From contig JASCNX010000002.1 in NCBI GenBank assembly GCA_029968055.1, forward strand, positions 496,001-560,000: a stretch of DNA of 64,000 nucleotides, read 5' to 3'. Origin of the DNA: Xenophilus aerolatus (GTDB lineage: Bacteria > Pseudomonadota > Gammaproteobacteria > Burkholderiales > Burkholderiaceae_C). Made by a program: the position numbers and the translations under genes. Of the stretch, positions 26,583 through 34,375 are shown in pieces (position 1 is the first letter of the stretch; each line of letters opens with the position of its first letter). The notes beneath the pieces are model-generated. The model ran no database searches. It had not been told where the DNA came from and saw only the letters and a program-made list of their open reading frames with translations.

Positions 26583-27497
26583 TCAGCCGCGGTCGAGCAC
26601 GGCCAGCAGGTTCTTCGCTGCCGCTACGCCCATGTTGACGTAGGCGTCGCTGGTCACGCCGCCGATGTGCGGGCTCAGCACGATGCGCTCCTGGCCCTGG
26701 AAGGGGTGGCCGGCGGTCATCGGCTCCACCGCGAAGCTGTCCAGGCCGGCGCCGGCCACCTGGCCCGAGCGCACGGCCGCCAGCAGCGCGGCCTCGTCGA
26801 TCAGGCCGCCACGCGCGGTGTTGACCACGATCACGCCGCGCTTGCACTGGGCCAGCGTGTCGGCATTCAGCATGCCGCGGTTCTCGTCGGTCAGCGGGCA
26901 GTGCAGCGAGATCACGTCGGCCTCGCGCCAGATCGTCGCCAGGTCCGCGGTCCGGATGGTGTCGGGCAGGTTCTTGGCGAAGGGGTCGAAGCCGATCACC
27001 CGCATGCCGATGGCATCTGCCATGCGCGCGAAGCGCTGGCCGATGGCGCCCAGGCCCACCAGGCCGACGGTGCGGCCGCCCAGTTCCAGGCTCTTGTGCG
27101 TGGCCTTGTCCCAGTGGCCGGCATGCATGCGCGCGTCCAGCGGCACCACCGACTTGGCGCAGGCCAGCATCAGCGCCAGCGCTTGCTCGGCCACGGCCGC
27201 GGCGTTGGCGCCGACGGCCGCCACCACCTCGATGCCGCGTGCCTTGGCGGCCACCTTGTCGATGGTGTCGGTGCCGCTGCCGTGCTTGGAGATGACCTTG
27301 AGCGAAGGCGCCGCATCCATCATCTCGGCGCTCACCTTGCCGTAGCGCACGATGATCGCCACCGGGTCGTGGCGCTTGCACAGCGCGATCAGGTCGTCCT
27401 CGGTCGGCGTCTTGCCGGCGTAGACCACCTCCATGTTCTTCAGCAGGGCCAGGGCCTGGGGTGCCAGGTCGGCACCCGTCACGAGAACGGTACTCAC
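26583..27497 (-). CDS. D-2-hydroxyacid dehydrogenase (NAD)
   Basis: The 304-residue enzyme of the D-3-phosphoglycerate-dehydrogenase-like family starts at a GTG at 27497 that overlaps the stop of the upstream RraA-like gene by four bases. The nucleotide motif is VGLVGLGAIG (144-153), and the catalytic trio is R229 (NTARGG), E258 (VEPM) and H277 (SPHIGG). It should oxidise a 2-hydroxyacid or reduce a 2-oxoacid in the cytoplasm. The pairing with an HMG/RraA-type aldolase suggests handling of an aldol product or of its 2-oxo precursor. No regulatory ACT domain is present, so it is not a classic SerA. Confidence 0.9.
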   Translation of the reverse strand: MSTVLVTGADLAPQALALLKNMEVVYAGKTPTEDDLIALCKRHDPVAIIVRYGKVSAEMMDAAPSLKVISKHGSGTDTIDKVAAKARGIEVVAAVGANAAAVAEQALALMLACAKSVVPLDARMHAGHWDKATHKSLELGGRTVGLVGLGAIGQRFARMADAIGMRVIGFDPFAKNLPDTIRTADLATIWREADVISLHCPLTDENRGMLNADTLAQCKRGVIVVNTARGGLIDEAALLAAVRSGQVAGAGLDSFAVEPMTAGHPFQGQERIVLSPHIGGVTSDAYVNMGVAAAKNLLAVLDRG

Positions 27498-28180
27498 AAC
27501 GCTTCCCCTTCCTTCAGAACGCCGGCCGCACGCAGCGCGGCGGGCAGCCACTTGGAGGCGGTGTCGCCGCGCGAGATGGCGTCCAGGCGGGCGGCCTCGT
27601 CGGCCACTTTCTTGTCGGCCAGGGCCAGCATGGAGGGCGCCTTCGCGCGCTCGATCACGACCACGCCGTCGGCATCGCCCACCACCAGGTCGCCCGGGTT
27701 GACGCTGGCGCCACCGGCCGAGATCGGATGGTTGATGCGGCCGGGCACGAACTTGGTGGGGCCGGCCGGGTTGAAGCCGGCGCTGAAGACCGGGAACTCC
27801 AGCTCCAGCAGCTCCAGCTTGTCGCGGATGGCACCGTCGACGATCACGCCGGCCAGGCCGCGCTTCTTGCAGGCGCTGAGCATCAGCGTGCCCATCAGCG
27901 CGGCGGTCTGGTCGCCCTTGCCGTCGATCACCAGCACGTCGCCGGGCTTCGCCAGCGCGATGGCGGCATGGATCATCAGGTTGTCGCCGGGCCGCACTTC
28001 GACGGTGAAGGCCGGGCCGGCGACGATCATCTTGTTGTCCACCGGCGCGACGCGGGCGTTCATGGTGCCGCGGCGACCGGCCACGTCGGCCAGGATGGCG
28101 GCCTGGAAGGTCTTCGCCTTGGCGACGACCTCGGGGGCGACACGCTCGATGTCGCGGATGATTTCTGGGAGTTGGCTCAT
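27494..28180 (-). CDS. RraA-family protein, likely HMG/CHA-type aldolase
   Basis: The 228-residue protein has the RraA/HMG-aldolase fold: LVIDGKGDQTAALMG and the substrate-metal motif IVDGAIRD (113-120) with the Arg and Asp used by 4-hydroxy-4-methyl-2-oxoglutarate/oxaloacetate aldolases, then FPVFSAGFNP. Residues up to 228 exceed the 160 or so of RNase-E inhibitor RraA, which favours the aldolase group. In a catabolic operon it would cleave a 4-hydroxy-2-oxo acid to pyruvate and a second product. The stop overlaps the next gene by four bases. Confidence 0.87.
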   Translation of the reverse strand: MSQLPEIIRDIERVAPEVVAKAKTFQAAILADVAGRRGTMNARVAPVDNKMIVAGPAFTVEVRPGDNLMIHAAIALAKPGDVLVIDGKGDQTAALMGTLMLSACKKRGLAGVIVDGAIRDKLELLELEFPVFSAGFNPAGPTKFVPGRINHPISAGGASVNPGDLVVGDADGVVVIERAKAPSMLALADKKVADEAARLDAISRGDTASKWLPAALRAAGVLKEGEAL

Positions 28181-28221
28181 GGCGTTGGCTCGGTTCGTGA
28201 GAGGAGAGAAGGAAGAAGGAA

Positions 28222-29208
28222 TCAGTCGGCCTTGATGCCACCCTTGCGGATGACCTCGGCCCACTTGGCGGAGTCGGACTTCTGCAGCGCGCCCAGCTGC
28301 GCAGGCGTGCCGCCCACCAGGTTCACGCCCAGCTTGTCGGCCAGCGCCACCAGGTCGGGCGTCTTGAGGGCGGCATTGATCTCGCGGTTGAGGCGATCGA
28401 CGATGGGCGCCGGCGTGCCGGCCGGCGCAAAGACGGCCTGCCACTGCTCGACGACGAAGTCCTTGATGCCGGTCTCGGCCATGGCGGGCACATCCGGCAG
28501 GGGCTTCAGGCGCGCGGCCGAGGTGACGGCCAGCGCGCGCAGCCGGCCGGACTGCACATGCGGCAGGGCCGCAGCGGCCGGCGCGAACATGAAGTTCACC
28601 TGCTCGCCCAGCGTGTCCTGCAGCGCGGGCGTGTCGCCCTTGTAGGGCACGTGGACGAAGCGGGTGCCCGTCTGCTGCGCCAGCAGCTCGCCCTGCATCT
28701 GCAGGATGGTGCCGGTGCCGCCCGAGGCGAAGGCCAGCCTGCCCGGCTGGGCCCTGGCCGCGGCCAGCAGCTCGGCCACGCTGCGGTAGGGCTGGTTCGC
28801 GCCCACCACCAGGATGTGCGGGATGGTGCCGATGATCGCCACCGGCGCGAAGCCGCCGATGGGGTCGTAGGGCAGCTTGCCCATGAGGTGCGGCGCGATG
28901 GCCTGCGGGCCGATGGAGGTGCCCAGCAGGGTGTAGCCGTCGGGGGCGGCCTTGGCGACGTAGGCCGCGCCGATGGTGCCGGTGGCGCCCGCGCGGTTGT
29001 CCACGATGACGTTGGTGCCCAGCGTGCCGGACAGTTGCTGCGCCACGGCGCGGCCCAGCACGTCGGTGCTGCCGCCGGGCGGGTAGGGCACCACCCAGGT
29101 GATGACGCGGCCGGCGGGCCAGTCGCCCTGGGCCCGGACGCTGCCGGCGGCCACCAGGGCGCCGGCAGCGGCAATAAGGGAGCGGCGGGTCAGGGAAGGC
29201 GGGGTCAT
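28222..29208 (-). CDS. Bug-family periplasmic receptor
   Basis: A 328-residue receptor whose ATG at 29208 overlaps the stop of the first amidohydrolase (ATGA). The export signal begins LTRRSLIAAAGALVAAG, so Tat-type export is possible. Bug landmarks are GRVITWVVPYPPGGSTDVLG, DNRAGATGTIGAAYVAKAAP and a C-terminal WAEVIRKGGIKAD. It is the first of three receptors in the operon. 41 nt separate it from the RraA-like gene. Confidence 0.9.
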   Translation of the reverse strand: MTPPSLTRRSLIAAAGALVAAGSVRAQGDWPAGRVITWVVPYPPGGSTDVLGRAVAQQLSGTLGTNVIVDNRAGATGTIGAAYVAKAAPDGYTLLGTSIGPQAIAPHLMGKLPYDPIGGFAPVAIIGTIPHILVVGANQPYRSVAELLAAARAQPGRLAFASGGTGTILQMQGELLAQQTGTRFVHVPYKGDTPALQDTLGEQVNFMFAPAAAALPHVQSGRLRALAVTSAARLKPLPDVPAMAETGIKDFVVEQWQAVFAPAGTPAPIVDRLNREINAALKTPDLVALADKLGVNLVGGTPAQLGALQKSDSAKWAEVIRKGGIKAD

Positions 29209-30161
29209 GTCTCGTTGTCTCCTTGCTGTTCTTGAAGCGGCCCGAAGCCGTACAGCGCGGCCGGGTTGTGCACCAGCACCTGCGCGAACAGCTCGCCGCC
29301 GCCGGTCCACTGCGCCAGCCGGTCGAGCTGTCGCGCGTCGTCGGGCAGCGGCTGCAGGCCGGCCGAGGCGGTGGCATGGGGCCAGTCGCTGCCCCAGACG
29401 ACGCGCCCGGGCGCGGCATCGAGGAAGCTGCGGGCCAGCGCATCGAGCGCGGGATCCTCGGTGCGGTGCTCAGGGCTCACCAGGTAGCCGCCCGACAGCT
29501 TGATCCAGGCCCGGCCGGCGCGCAGCAGCTCCAGCACCATGGCATGCGCAGGGTGGCGGCCGGCATCGGCGGGCGACAGCCGCGCGAAGTGGTCGAACAC
29601 CAGCGGCACGGGCAGCGCCGCCAGCACGGCGGCCTTCGCCTGCAGCACATCGGCCGGCATCAGCAGCTGCAGGTGCCAGCCCAGCGGGGCGATGCGCTGC
29701 GCGACGGGCATCAGCATGTCCGCATGCGTGCCCACGCCCAGCGAGAGGTTCAGCCGCACGCCGCGCACGCCCAGGGCGTGCAGGCTGTCGAGCTCGGCGT
29801 CGGGTTCGGTGCCGTCGATCACGGCCACGCCGCGCGCATCGGCGCCGAAGGCGGCCAGCGCCTGCAGCATCGGACGGTTGTCGCAGCCGTAGGTGGAGGG
29901 GGTGACGACGACGGCACGGCGCAGCCCGGTGCGCTGCTGCAGGCGGCGGTAGTCGGCCACGCTCGCATCGGGCGGCGTCAGGCGCGCGCCGGGCACGACG
30001 GGAAACCGGGCGTCGTACACGTGCAGGTGCGCATCGCACGCACCGGGCGGCAGGGCCGTGGCGGGGGGCTGCGTGCCGGCGGAGAAAGGAACGGTGCGCC
30101 CGGCCACGGCAGCGCAGGCCGGAAGCGGCTGCGTCGTGCGTGGGGCCAGGATGGACTGCAT
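29205..30161 (-). CDS. PDC-hydrolase/galactarolactone-isomerase-like amidohydrolase (copy 1)
   Basis: The 318-residue protein leads the nine-gene operon. It shares with the protein at 22497-23393 the blocks ACDAHLHVYD (H45, H47), AVVVTPSTYG, LHALGVRGVRLN, WIKLSGGY and VVWGSDWPHAT, so the two are paralogues of the COG3618/LigI amidohydrolase group. The family opens or isomerises lactones without always needing a metal. Having two in one operon suggests consecutive lactone intermediates or two stereoisomers. The start ATG at 30161 lies about 40 nt after the predicted -10. Confidence 0.87.
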   Translation of the reverse strand: MQSILAPRTTQPLPACAAVAGRTVPFSAGTQPPATALPPGACDAHLHVYDARFPVVPGARLTPPDASVADYRRLQQRTGLRRAVVVTPSTYGCDNRPMLQALAAFGADARGVAVIDGTEPDAELDSLHALGVRGVRLNLSLGVGTHADMLMPVAQRIAPLGWHLQLLMPADVLQAKAAVLAALPVPLVFDHFARLSPADAGRHPAHAMVLELLRAGRAWIKLSGGYLVSPEHRTEDPALDALARSFLDAAPGRVVWGSDWPHATASAGLQPLPDDARQLDRLAQWTGGGELFAQVLVHNPAALYGFGPLQEQQGDNET

Positions 30162-30201
30162 CGGTTCGTCTCCATGCCGACGTCTTCGCGTCGGGATGGG
30201 C

Positions 30202-30253
30202 GGACTCTAGACAGCCGTTGCGTCAGTCACAATACCGTTTCGTTCTGAGAAAC
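30202..30253 (-). promoter_or_regulatory. Promoter and putative IclR operator of the nine-gene operon (copy 2)
   Basis: On the minus strand the inverted repeat GTTTC-N7-GAAAC lies just upstream of -35 TTGTGA, 17 nt and -10 TAGAGT. The layout matches that in front of the Bug gene at 20689: the CTCTAG block and the operator block are 19 nt apart in both copies and the shared CGTTTCGT is identical. This is a typical position for an activator that contacts RNA polymerase at -35. Confidence 0.65.
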
Positions 30254-30386
30254 ATGTTGTGCACCTCGAAACGCCGCGCAGGGGCGCAGGGGCACGACCC
30301 CGACGGCCGGGCGGCCCGGGGAGTTCATTGAGGGGAGAGGGAAACGTCCCGGCCCAGGACAGCGTGCCGCTGCCCCCGGGGCGCTT

Positions 30387-30842
30387 TCAGCCCGGGCTCG
30401 AGGTGGCCACCGACTTGGCCGCGTCGAGGTGGACACGTGCACGCTCCGCCAGCGCCATCTCGCCGGGCGTGCCGGGCGTGAACGCATCCACCGGCAAGGG
30501 CCGCCCGTGCGAGTCGACCGCCACGAAGACGATCAGGCATTCGGTGGTCTTGGTCATCTGCCCGCCCTTCATGTCGCCGCTGCGCACCTCGACCGAGATG
30601 TTCATGCTGGTGTTGCCGGTGTAGGCCAGGCGGGCCTCCACCTCGACCAGGTCGCCGATCATGATCGGGCGGTGGAAGCGGATGCTGCCGATGAAGACGG
30701 TGACGCAGTAGTTGCGCGACCAGCTCGTGGCGCAGGCGTAGCCGGCCTCGTCGATCCACTTCATGACGGTGCCGCCATGCACCTTGCCGCCGAAGTTGAC
30801 GGTGCTGGGTTCGGCCAGGAAGCGGAGCGTGATCGACGACAT
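30387..30842 (-). CDS. Acyl-CoA thioesterase, hotdog fold (YciA/BACH type)
   Basis: The 151-residue cytoplasmic enzyme hydrolyses acyl-CoA. The active-site block NFGGKVHGGTVMKWIDEAGY holds the catalytic Asp of the YciA/BACH hotdog group, followed by FHRPIMIGDLVEVEA and TECLIVFVAVD. Length is that of single-hotdog YciA proteins. It stands alone on the minus strand between the LysR gene and the nine-gene operon. A CATAAT hexamer about 30 nt upstream of the start could be its -10. Confidence 0.9.
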   Translation of the reverse strand: MSSITLRFLAEPSTVNFGGKVHGGTVMKWIDEAGYACATSWSRNYCVTVFIGSIRFHRPIMIGDLVEVEARLAYTGNTSMNISVEVRSGDMKGGQMTKTTECLIVFVAVDSHGRPLPVDAFTPGTPGEMALAERARVHLDAAKSVATSSPG

Positions 30843-30938
30843 GGGCGCCTTCGGGGGGATGGAGGTGGGCGCGATTATGCGAGCGGCGGGCCCGCCCGGG
30901 GGCCTTGCGTCGGCGCGCCGCGGGCTGCCGCGGCCGGC

Positions 30939-31835
30939 TCAACCGCCGCCGAAGAGCTGCGCCAGGGTGCGCCGCAGCCACGCGTTGCCGGCATCGGCAT
31001 GGAAGCGGGCATGCCAGTGCTGCTTGACCGCGTAGGCCGGCAGCGCGAAAGGCAGCGCCAGGCGCTGCACCGGCTCCTGCGTGGCGAGGATCTCGCCCAG
31101 GATCGACGGCACGATCACCAGCAGTTCGGTGTGCGCCACGATGCGCGCCACGCTCAGGAAGCCCGACAGCCGCACCACCACCTGCCGCTTCACGCCCAGG
31201 CGTGCCAGGGTCTTGTCGACGATGGCATGGCCCGTGCCCGAGGTGGCGACCACCGCATGCGCCTCGGCCTCGAAGCGCCGGCGCGTCAGCCGCCCGTCGA
31301 TGCGCGGGTGGCTCTGCGACGCCAGGCAGACGAACTGCTGCATGAACAGGGTCTGCTGGTAGAAGCCGGCGTCCAGCTGCGGCATGAAGCCCACGGCCAG
31401 GTCCACCGCGCCGTCCTCCAGCCGCCGCGGGCTGTCGCTGGAGATGATCTCGGTCTCGATCTGCACGCCCGGTGCGTGCCGGCGCAGGTGGTCGAGCAGC
31501 GCCGGCAGCAGCACCACCTCGCTGATGTCGGTCATGCAGATGCGAAAGCTGCGCTCCGCCTGCGCGGGCACGAAGCCGGCGCGGCTGCCCTGCGCCAGGT
31601 CGAGCTGCGCGAGCACCTCGCGCAGGTAGGGGTAGACGCGCTGGGCATGCGGCGTGGGCAGCATGCCCTGCGCGGTGCGGATGAAGAGCCGGTCGCCGAA
31701 GTGCGCGCGCAGCTTGTTCAGCATGGTGCTGGCCGCCGCCTGCGCGATGCCCAGCCGGTCGGCCGCGCGCGTCACGCTGGCGGTCTTGTAGACCTCGTCG
31801 AAGACGGCGATCCATTCGAGGTCGAGCTTGGCCAT
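30939..31835 (-). CDS. LysR-family regulator
   Basis: The 298-residue regulator has an N-terminal helix-turn-helix (LEWIAVFDEVYKTASVTRAA, then LGIAQAAASTMLNKLRAHFG) and a LysR substrate-binding domain. It is divergent from a flavin hydroxylase resembling 3-hydroxybenzoate 6-hydroxylase and probably controls that operon. The ATG at 31835 is chosen because GATAAT lies 7 nt before it; an in-frame ATG at 31844 would fall inside that hexamer. An imperfect palindrome in the shared promoter is a likely LysR site. Confidence 0.88.
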   Translation of the reverse strand: MAKLDLEWIAVFDEVYKTASVTRAADRLGIAQAAASTMLNKLRAHFGDRLFIRTAQGMLPTPHAQRVYPYLREVLAQLDLAQGSRAGFVPAQAERSFRICMTDISEVVLLPALLDHLRRHAPGVQIETEIISSDSPRRLEDGAVDLAVGFMPQLDAGFYQQTLFMQQFVCLASQSHPRIDGRLTRRRFEAEAHAVVATSGTGHAIVDKTLARLGVKRQVVVRLSGFLSVARIVAHTELLVIVPSILGEILATQEPVQRLALPFALPAYAVKQHWHARFHADAGNAWLRRTLAQLFGGG

Positions 31836-31842
31836 GGCGGCC

Positions 31843-31848
31843 ATTATC
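31843..31848 (-). promoter_or_regulatory. Candidate -10 of the LysR gene, leaderless
   Basis: GATAAT on the minus strand ends 7 nt before the ATG at 31835, and there is no ribosome-binding sequence. It also decides between two possible start codons. Confidence 0.4.
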
Positions 31849-31867
31849 GAAAAACGCGATGGGCAGT

Positions 31868-31891
31868 ATCCGCCTGAGCGCTTGAGGCGAT
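31868..31891. promoter_or_regulatory. Candidate LysR operator
   Basis: ATC-CGCCT-GAGCGCTTG-AGGCG-AT is a near-palindrome with perfect CGCCT/AGGCG arms and flanking ATC/GAT, in the 125-bp space between the divergent LysR and hydroxylase genes. Position and dyad form agree with a LysR recognition site. Confidence 0.5.
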
Positions 31892-31960
31892 AGTGGGGCC
31901 TGCGAACAATGCGTGCCATGGCAGCGGCATGCACGGCTGCCGGGCTTCAGGAGACAACGC

Positions 31961-33226
31961 ATGGCCCCCCTTTCCTCTTCATCGTCTGCCGCACGTCCCA
32001 CCCTCCTGCTCGTCGGTGGCGGCATCGGCGGCATGGCCGCCGCCCTGGCGCTGGCACGCCTGGGCGTGTCGGTGGACCTGCTCGAGCAGAGCAGCGCCAT
32101 CGGCGAGATCGGTGCCGGCCTGCAGCTCGGGCCCAACGCCTTCGCCGCGCTCGACGCGCTGGGCGTGGGCGAGGCGGTGCGCCGCGGCTCGGTCTTCACC
32201 GAGCGCCTGGTCATGATGGACGCCATCGACTGCAGCGAGGTCGCCTCGGTGCCGGTGGGCGAGGCCTTCCGAAAGCGCTTCGGCAACCCCTACGCCGTGA
32301 GCCACCGCGCCGACCTGCACGGCGCCATCCACCAGGCGGTGCTCGCCCATCCGCTCATCCGCCTGCACACCTCGGCCCACGTCGAGGCGCTGGAGATCGG
32401 CACGCCCGGCGTGCTGGCCGTCACCCGCGACGGCCGGCGCTTCAGGGCCGATGCGATCGTCGGCTGCGACGGCGTCAAGTCGGTCGTGCGCGGCCACCTG
32501 GTGGGCGACGCGCCGCGCGTCTCGGGCCACGTGGTCTACCGCGCCGTGGTCCCGGTGGCCGACATGCCGGCCGACCTGCGCTGGAACGCGCCCGTGGTGT
32601 GGGCCGGACCGAACTGCCACCTCGTGCACTACCCGCTGCGCGACGGCCAGCAGTACAACCTGGTCGTCACCTTCCACAGCCGCGAGCACGAGCAGTGGGG
32701 CGTCACCGAAGGCAGCCAGGCCGAAGTGATGTCGTACTTCGAGGGCGTGCACGCGCGGCCGCGCCAGCTGCTGGACCGCCCCACCTCGTGGCGCCGCTGG
32801 AGCACCGCCGACCGCGACCCGATCGAGCGCTGGGGCGAGGGCCCCGCCACGCTGCTGGGCGACGCGGCGCATCCCATGATGCAGTACCTCGCGCAGGGCG
32901 CCTGCATGGCGATCGAGGATGCGGTCACGCTGGGCGAGGCGGTGAAGGCCTGCGACTTCGACCTGCCCGCCGCCTTCCGCCTCTACGAGTCGGCCCGCGT
33001 GGCGCGCACCGCCCGCGTGGTGCTGTCGGTGCGCGAAATGGGGCGCCTGTACCACGCCAAGGGCGTGGAACGTCTCGTGCGCAACAGCCTCTGGGTGGGC
33101 CGCACGCCCGAACGCTTCTACGATGCGGTCGAGTGGCTGTATGCGTGGCGTCCCGAGCGTTGCCTGGACGATGCGCCCGCAGCGCTTTGCCCGGCCGCGC
33201 CGGTGCCGGCCGCCACCGCCGCGTGA
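31961..33226 (+). CDS. FAD monooxygenase, 3-hydroxybenzoate 6-hydroxylase/salicylate hydroxylase-like
   Basis: The 421-residue class A flavin hydroxylase has LLLVGGGIGGMAAALALARL at the FAD site, the DG motif IVGCDGVKS and the GD motif LLGDAAHPMMQYLAQGACMA, the last being very like 3-hydroxybenzoate 6-hydroxylases. The ATG at 31961 follows a CAGGAGA ribosome site; an upstream start would add an Arg-rich tail. The likely product is gentisate, but no gentisate dioxygenase is in the window. It leads an operon with two Bug genes, an FAD oxidoreductase and a VOC protein. Salicylate or 6-hydroxynicotinate-type substrates remain possible. Confidence 0.85.
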   Translation: MAPLSSSSSAARPTLLLVGGGIGGMAAALALARLGVSVDLLEQSSAIGEIGAGLQLGPNAFAALDALGVGEAVRRGSVFTERLVMMDAIDCSEVASVPVGEAFRKRFGNPYAVSHRADLHGAIHQAVLAHPLIRLHTSAHVEALEIGTPGVLAVTRDGRRFRADAIVGCDGVKSVVRGHLVGDAPRVSGHVVYRAVVPVADMPADLRWNAPVVWAGPNCHLVHYPLRDGQQYNLVVTFHSREHEQWGVTEGSQAEVMSYFEGVHARPRQLLDRPTSWRRWSTADRDPIERWGEGPATLLGDAAHPMMQYLAQGACMAIEDAVTLGEAVKACDFDLPAAFRLYESARVARTARVVLSVREMGRLYHAKGVERLVRNSLWVGRTPERFYDAVEWLYAWRPERCLDDAPAALCPAAPVPAATAA

Positions 33227-33294
33227 GCGCGGCGCCGGCCCGGCGCCCCGTCCCCTTGCCGCCGTTCCCGCACAACCCCTGGAGACCTCTTCCC

Positions 33295-34290
33295 ATGACC
33301 TCTTCCCCTGCACGCCGCCGCGCCCTCCTCGGCGGCGTCGCCCTGCTGGCCGCGGCCGGCGTGCCGCACGCCTTCGCCCAGGCCACGGACTTCCCGAGCA
33401 AGCCGGTCGTCATCGTCACGCCATTCGCCGCCGGCAGCGGGCCCGACGCCGTGCTGCGGCTCGTGAGCGACAAGCTGGGCAAGCTGTGGAACCAACGCGT
33501 CACGATCGAGAACAAGCCGGGCGGCGGCGGCTTCATCGCCATCGACGCGGCCCGCCGCGCGGCGCCCGACGGCTACACCCTGCTGCAGCTGGACAGCGAA
33601 CACCTGGGTGCGCTGCCGCACCTGTACAAGTCGCGCAACTTCGTGCCGCTGCAGCACTTCGATCCCGTGGCCTCGCTCTTTCGCACGCCCTTCTTCGTGG
33701 CGGTGAGCAGCCAGTCGAAGTGGACCAGCATGAAGGACCTCATCGCCGACGCGAAGGCGCAGCCCGGGCAGATCACCTACGGCTCCTGGGGCGTGGGCAG
33801 CCCGGGCCACCTGGGCGGGCAGCAGCTCGATGCGCTGGCCGGCATCCAGGAGAACCATGCACCCTACCGCGAGGTCTCTCAGCTGTACTCGAACGTCGGC
33901 ACCGGCGAGGTGCCCTGGGCCTTCGCCAGCATCCCGTCGAGCCAGGGCATCTACAAGGCCGGCAAGCTCAAGTACATCGCCGTCGCCGCGCTCAAGCGCG
34001 TGCCGCAGATGCCCGACGTGCCGACCATGGCCGAATCGGGCGGCCCGGCCGGGCTGGAGGTGAACTCCTTCGTCTCGCTCGTCGCGCCCAAGGGCGTGCC
34101 CGCCGCCGTCAAGGCAAAGATCAACGCCGACGTGGCCAAGGTCATCGCCGACCCCGAGATCCGCGCCCGCTTCGACACCTTCGCCTTCGAGCCGCTGGCC
34201 TGGTCGCCCGAGGAGATCGAGAAGCAGGCGGACATCAAGTCGAAGACTTACGGGGAACTGGTCAGGCGTGGCAATATCAGCCTTGAATAG
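33295..34290 (+). CDS. Bug-family periplasmic receptor
   Basis: A 331-residue receptor with an Arg-rich export signal (ARRRALLGGVALLAAAG) ending AFAQ, then KPVVIVTPFAAGSGPDAVLR and ENKPGGGGFIAIDAARRAAP. It departs from most Bug proteins in the cleft: PFFVAVSSQSKWTSM and the GTGEVPWAFASIPSSQG block. It lies 68 nt downstream of the flavin hydroxylase, so it probably binds that enzyme's aromatic substrate. A hairpin terminator follows the gene. Confidence 0.9.
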   Translation: MTSSPARRRALLGGVALLAAAGVPHAFAQATDFPSKPVVIVTPFAAGSGPDAVLRLVSDKLGKLWNQRVTIENKPGGGGFIAIDAARRAAPDGYTLLQLDSEHLGALPHLYKSRNFVPLQHFDPVASLFRTPFFVAVSSQSKWTSMKDLIADAKAQPGQITYGSWGVGSPGHLGGQQLDALAGIQENHAPYREVSQLYSNVGTGEVPWAFASIPSSQGIYKAGKLKYIAVAALKRVPQMPDVPTMAESGGPAGLEVNSFVSLVAPKGVPAAVKAKINADVAKVIADPEIRARFDTFAFEPLAWSPEEIEKQADIKSKTYGELVRRGNISLE

Positions 34291-34318
34291 CGTGCACCGG
34301 CGGCCGCTGTCCGCACAT

Positions 34319-34352
34319 CGGCGAGCCGTCGGGCTCGCCGTTTCATTTCTTC
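34319..34352 (+). terminator. Rho-independent terminator after the Bug gene
   Basis: CGGCGAGCC (34319-34327) pairs with GGCTCGCCG (34332-34340) around GTCG, followed by TTTCATTTCTTCT. It lies between two Bug genes and would separate or attenuate the hydroxylase-Bug transcript from the downstream Bug-oxidoreductase-VOC genes. Confidence 0.8.
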
Positions 34353-34375
34353 TCCACCCGTTGTCCTGAAAGTCC

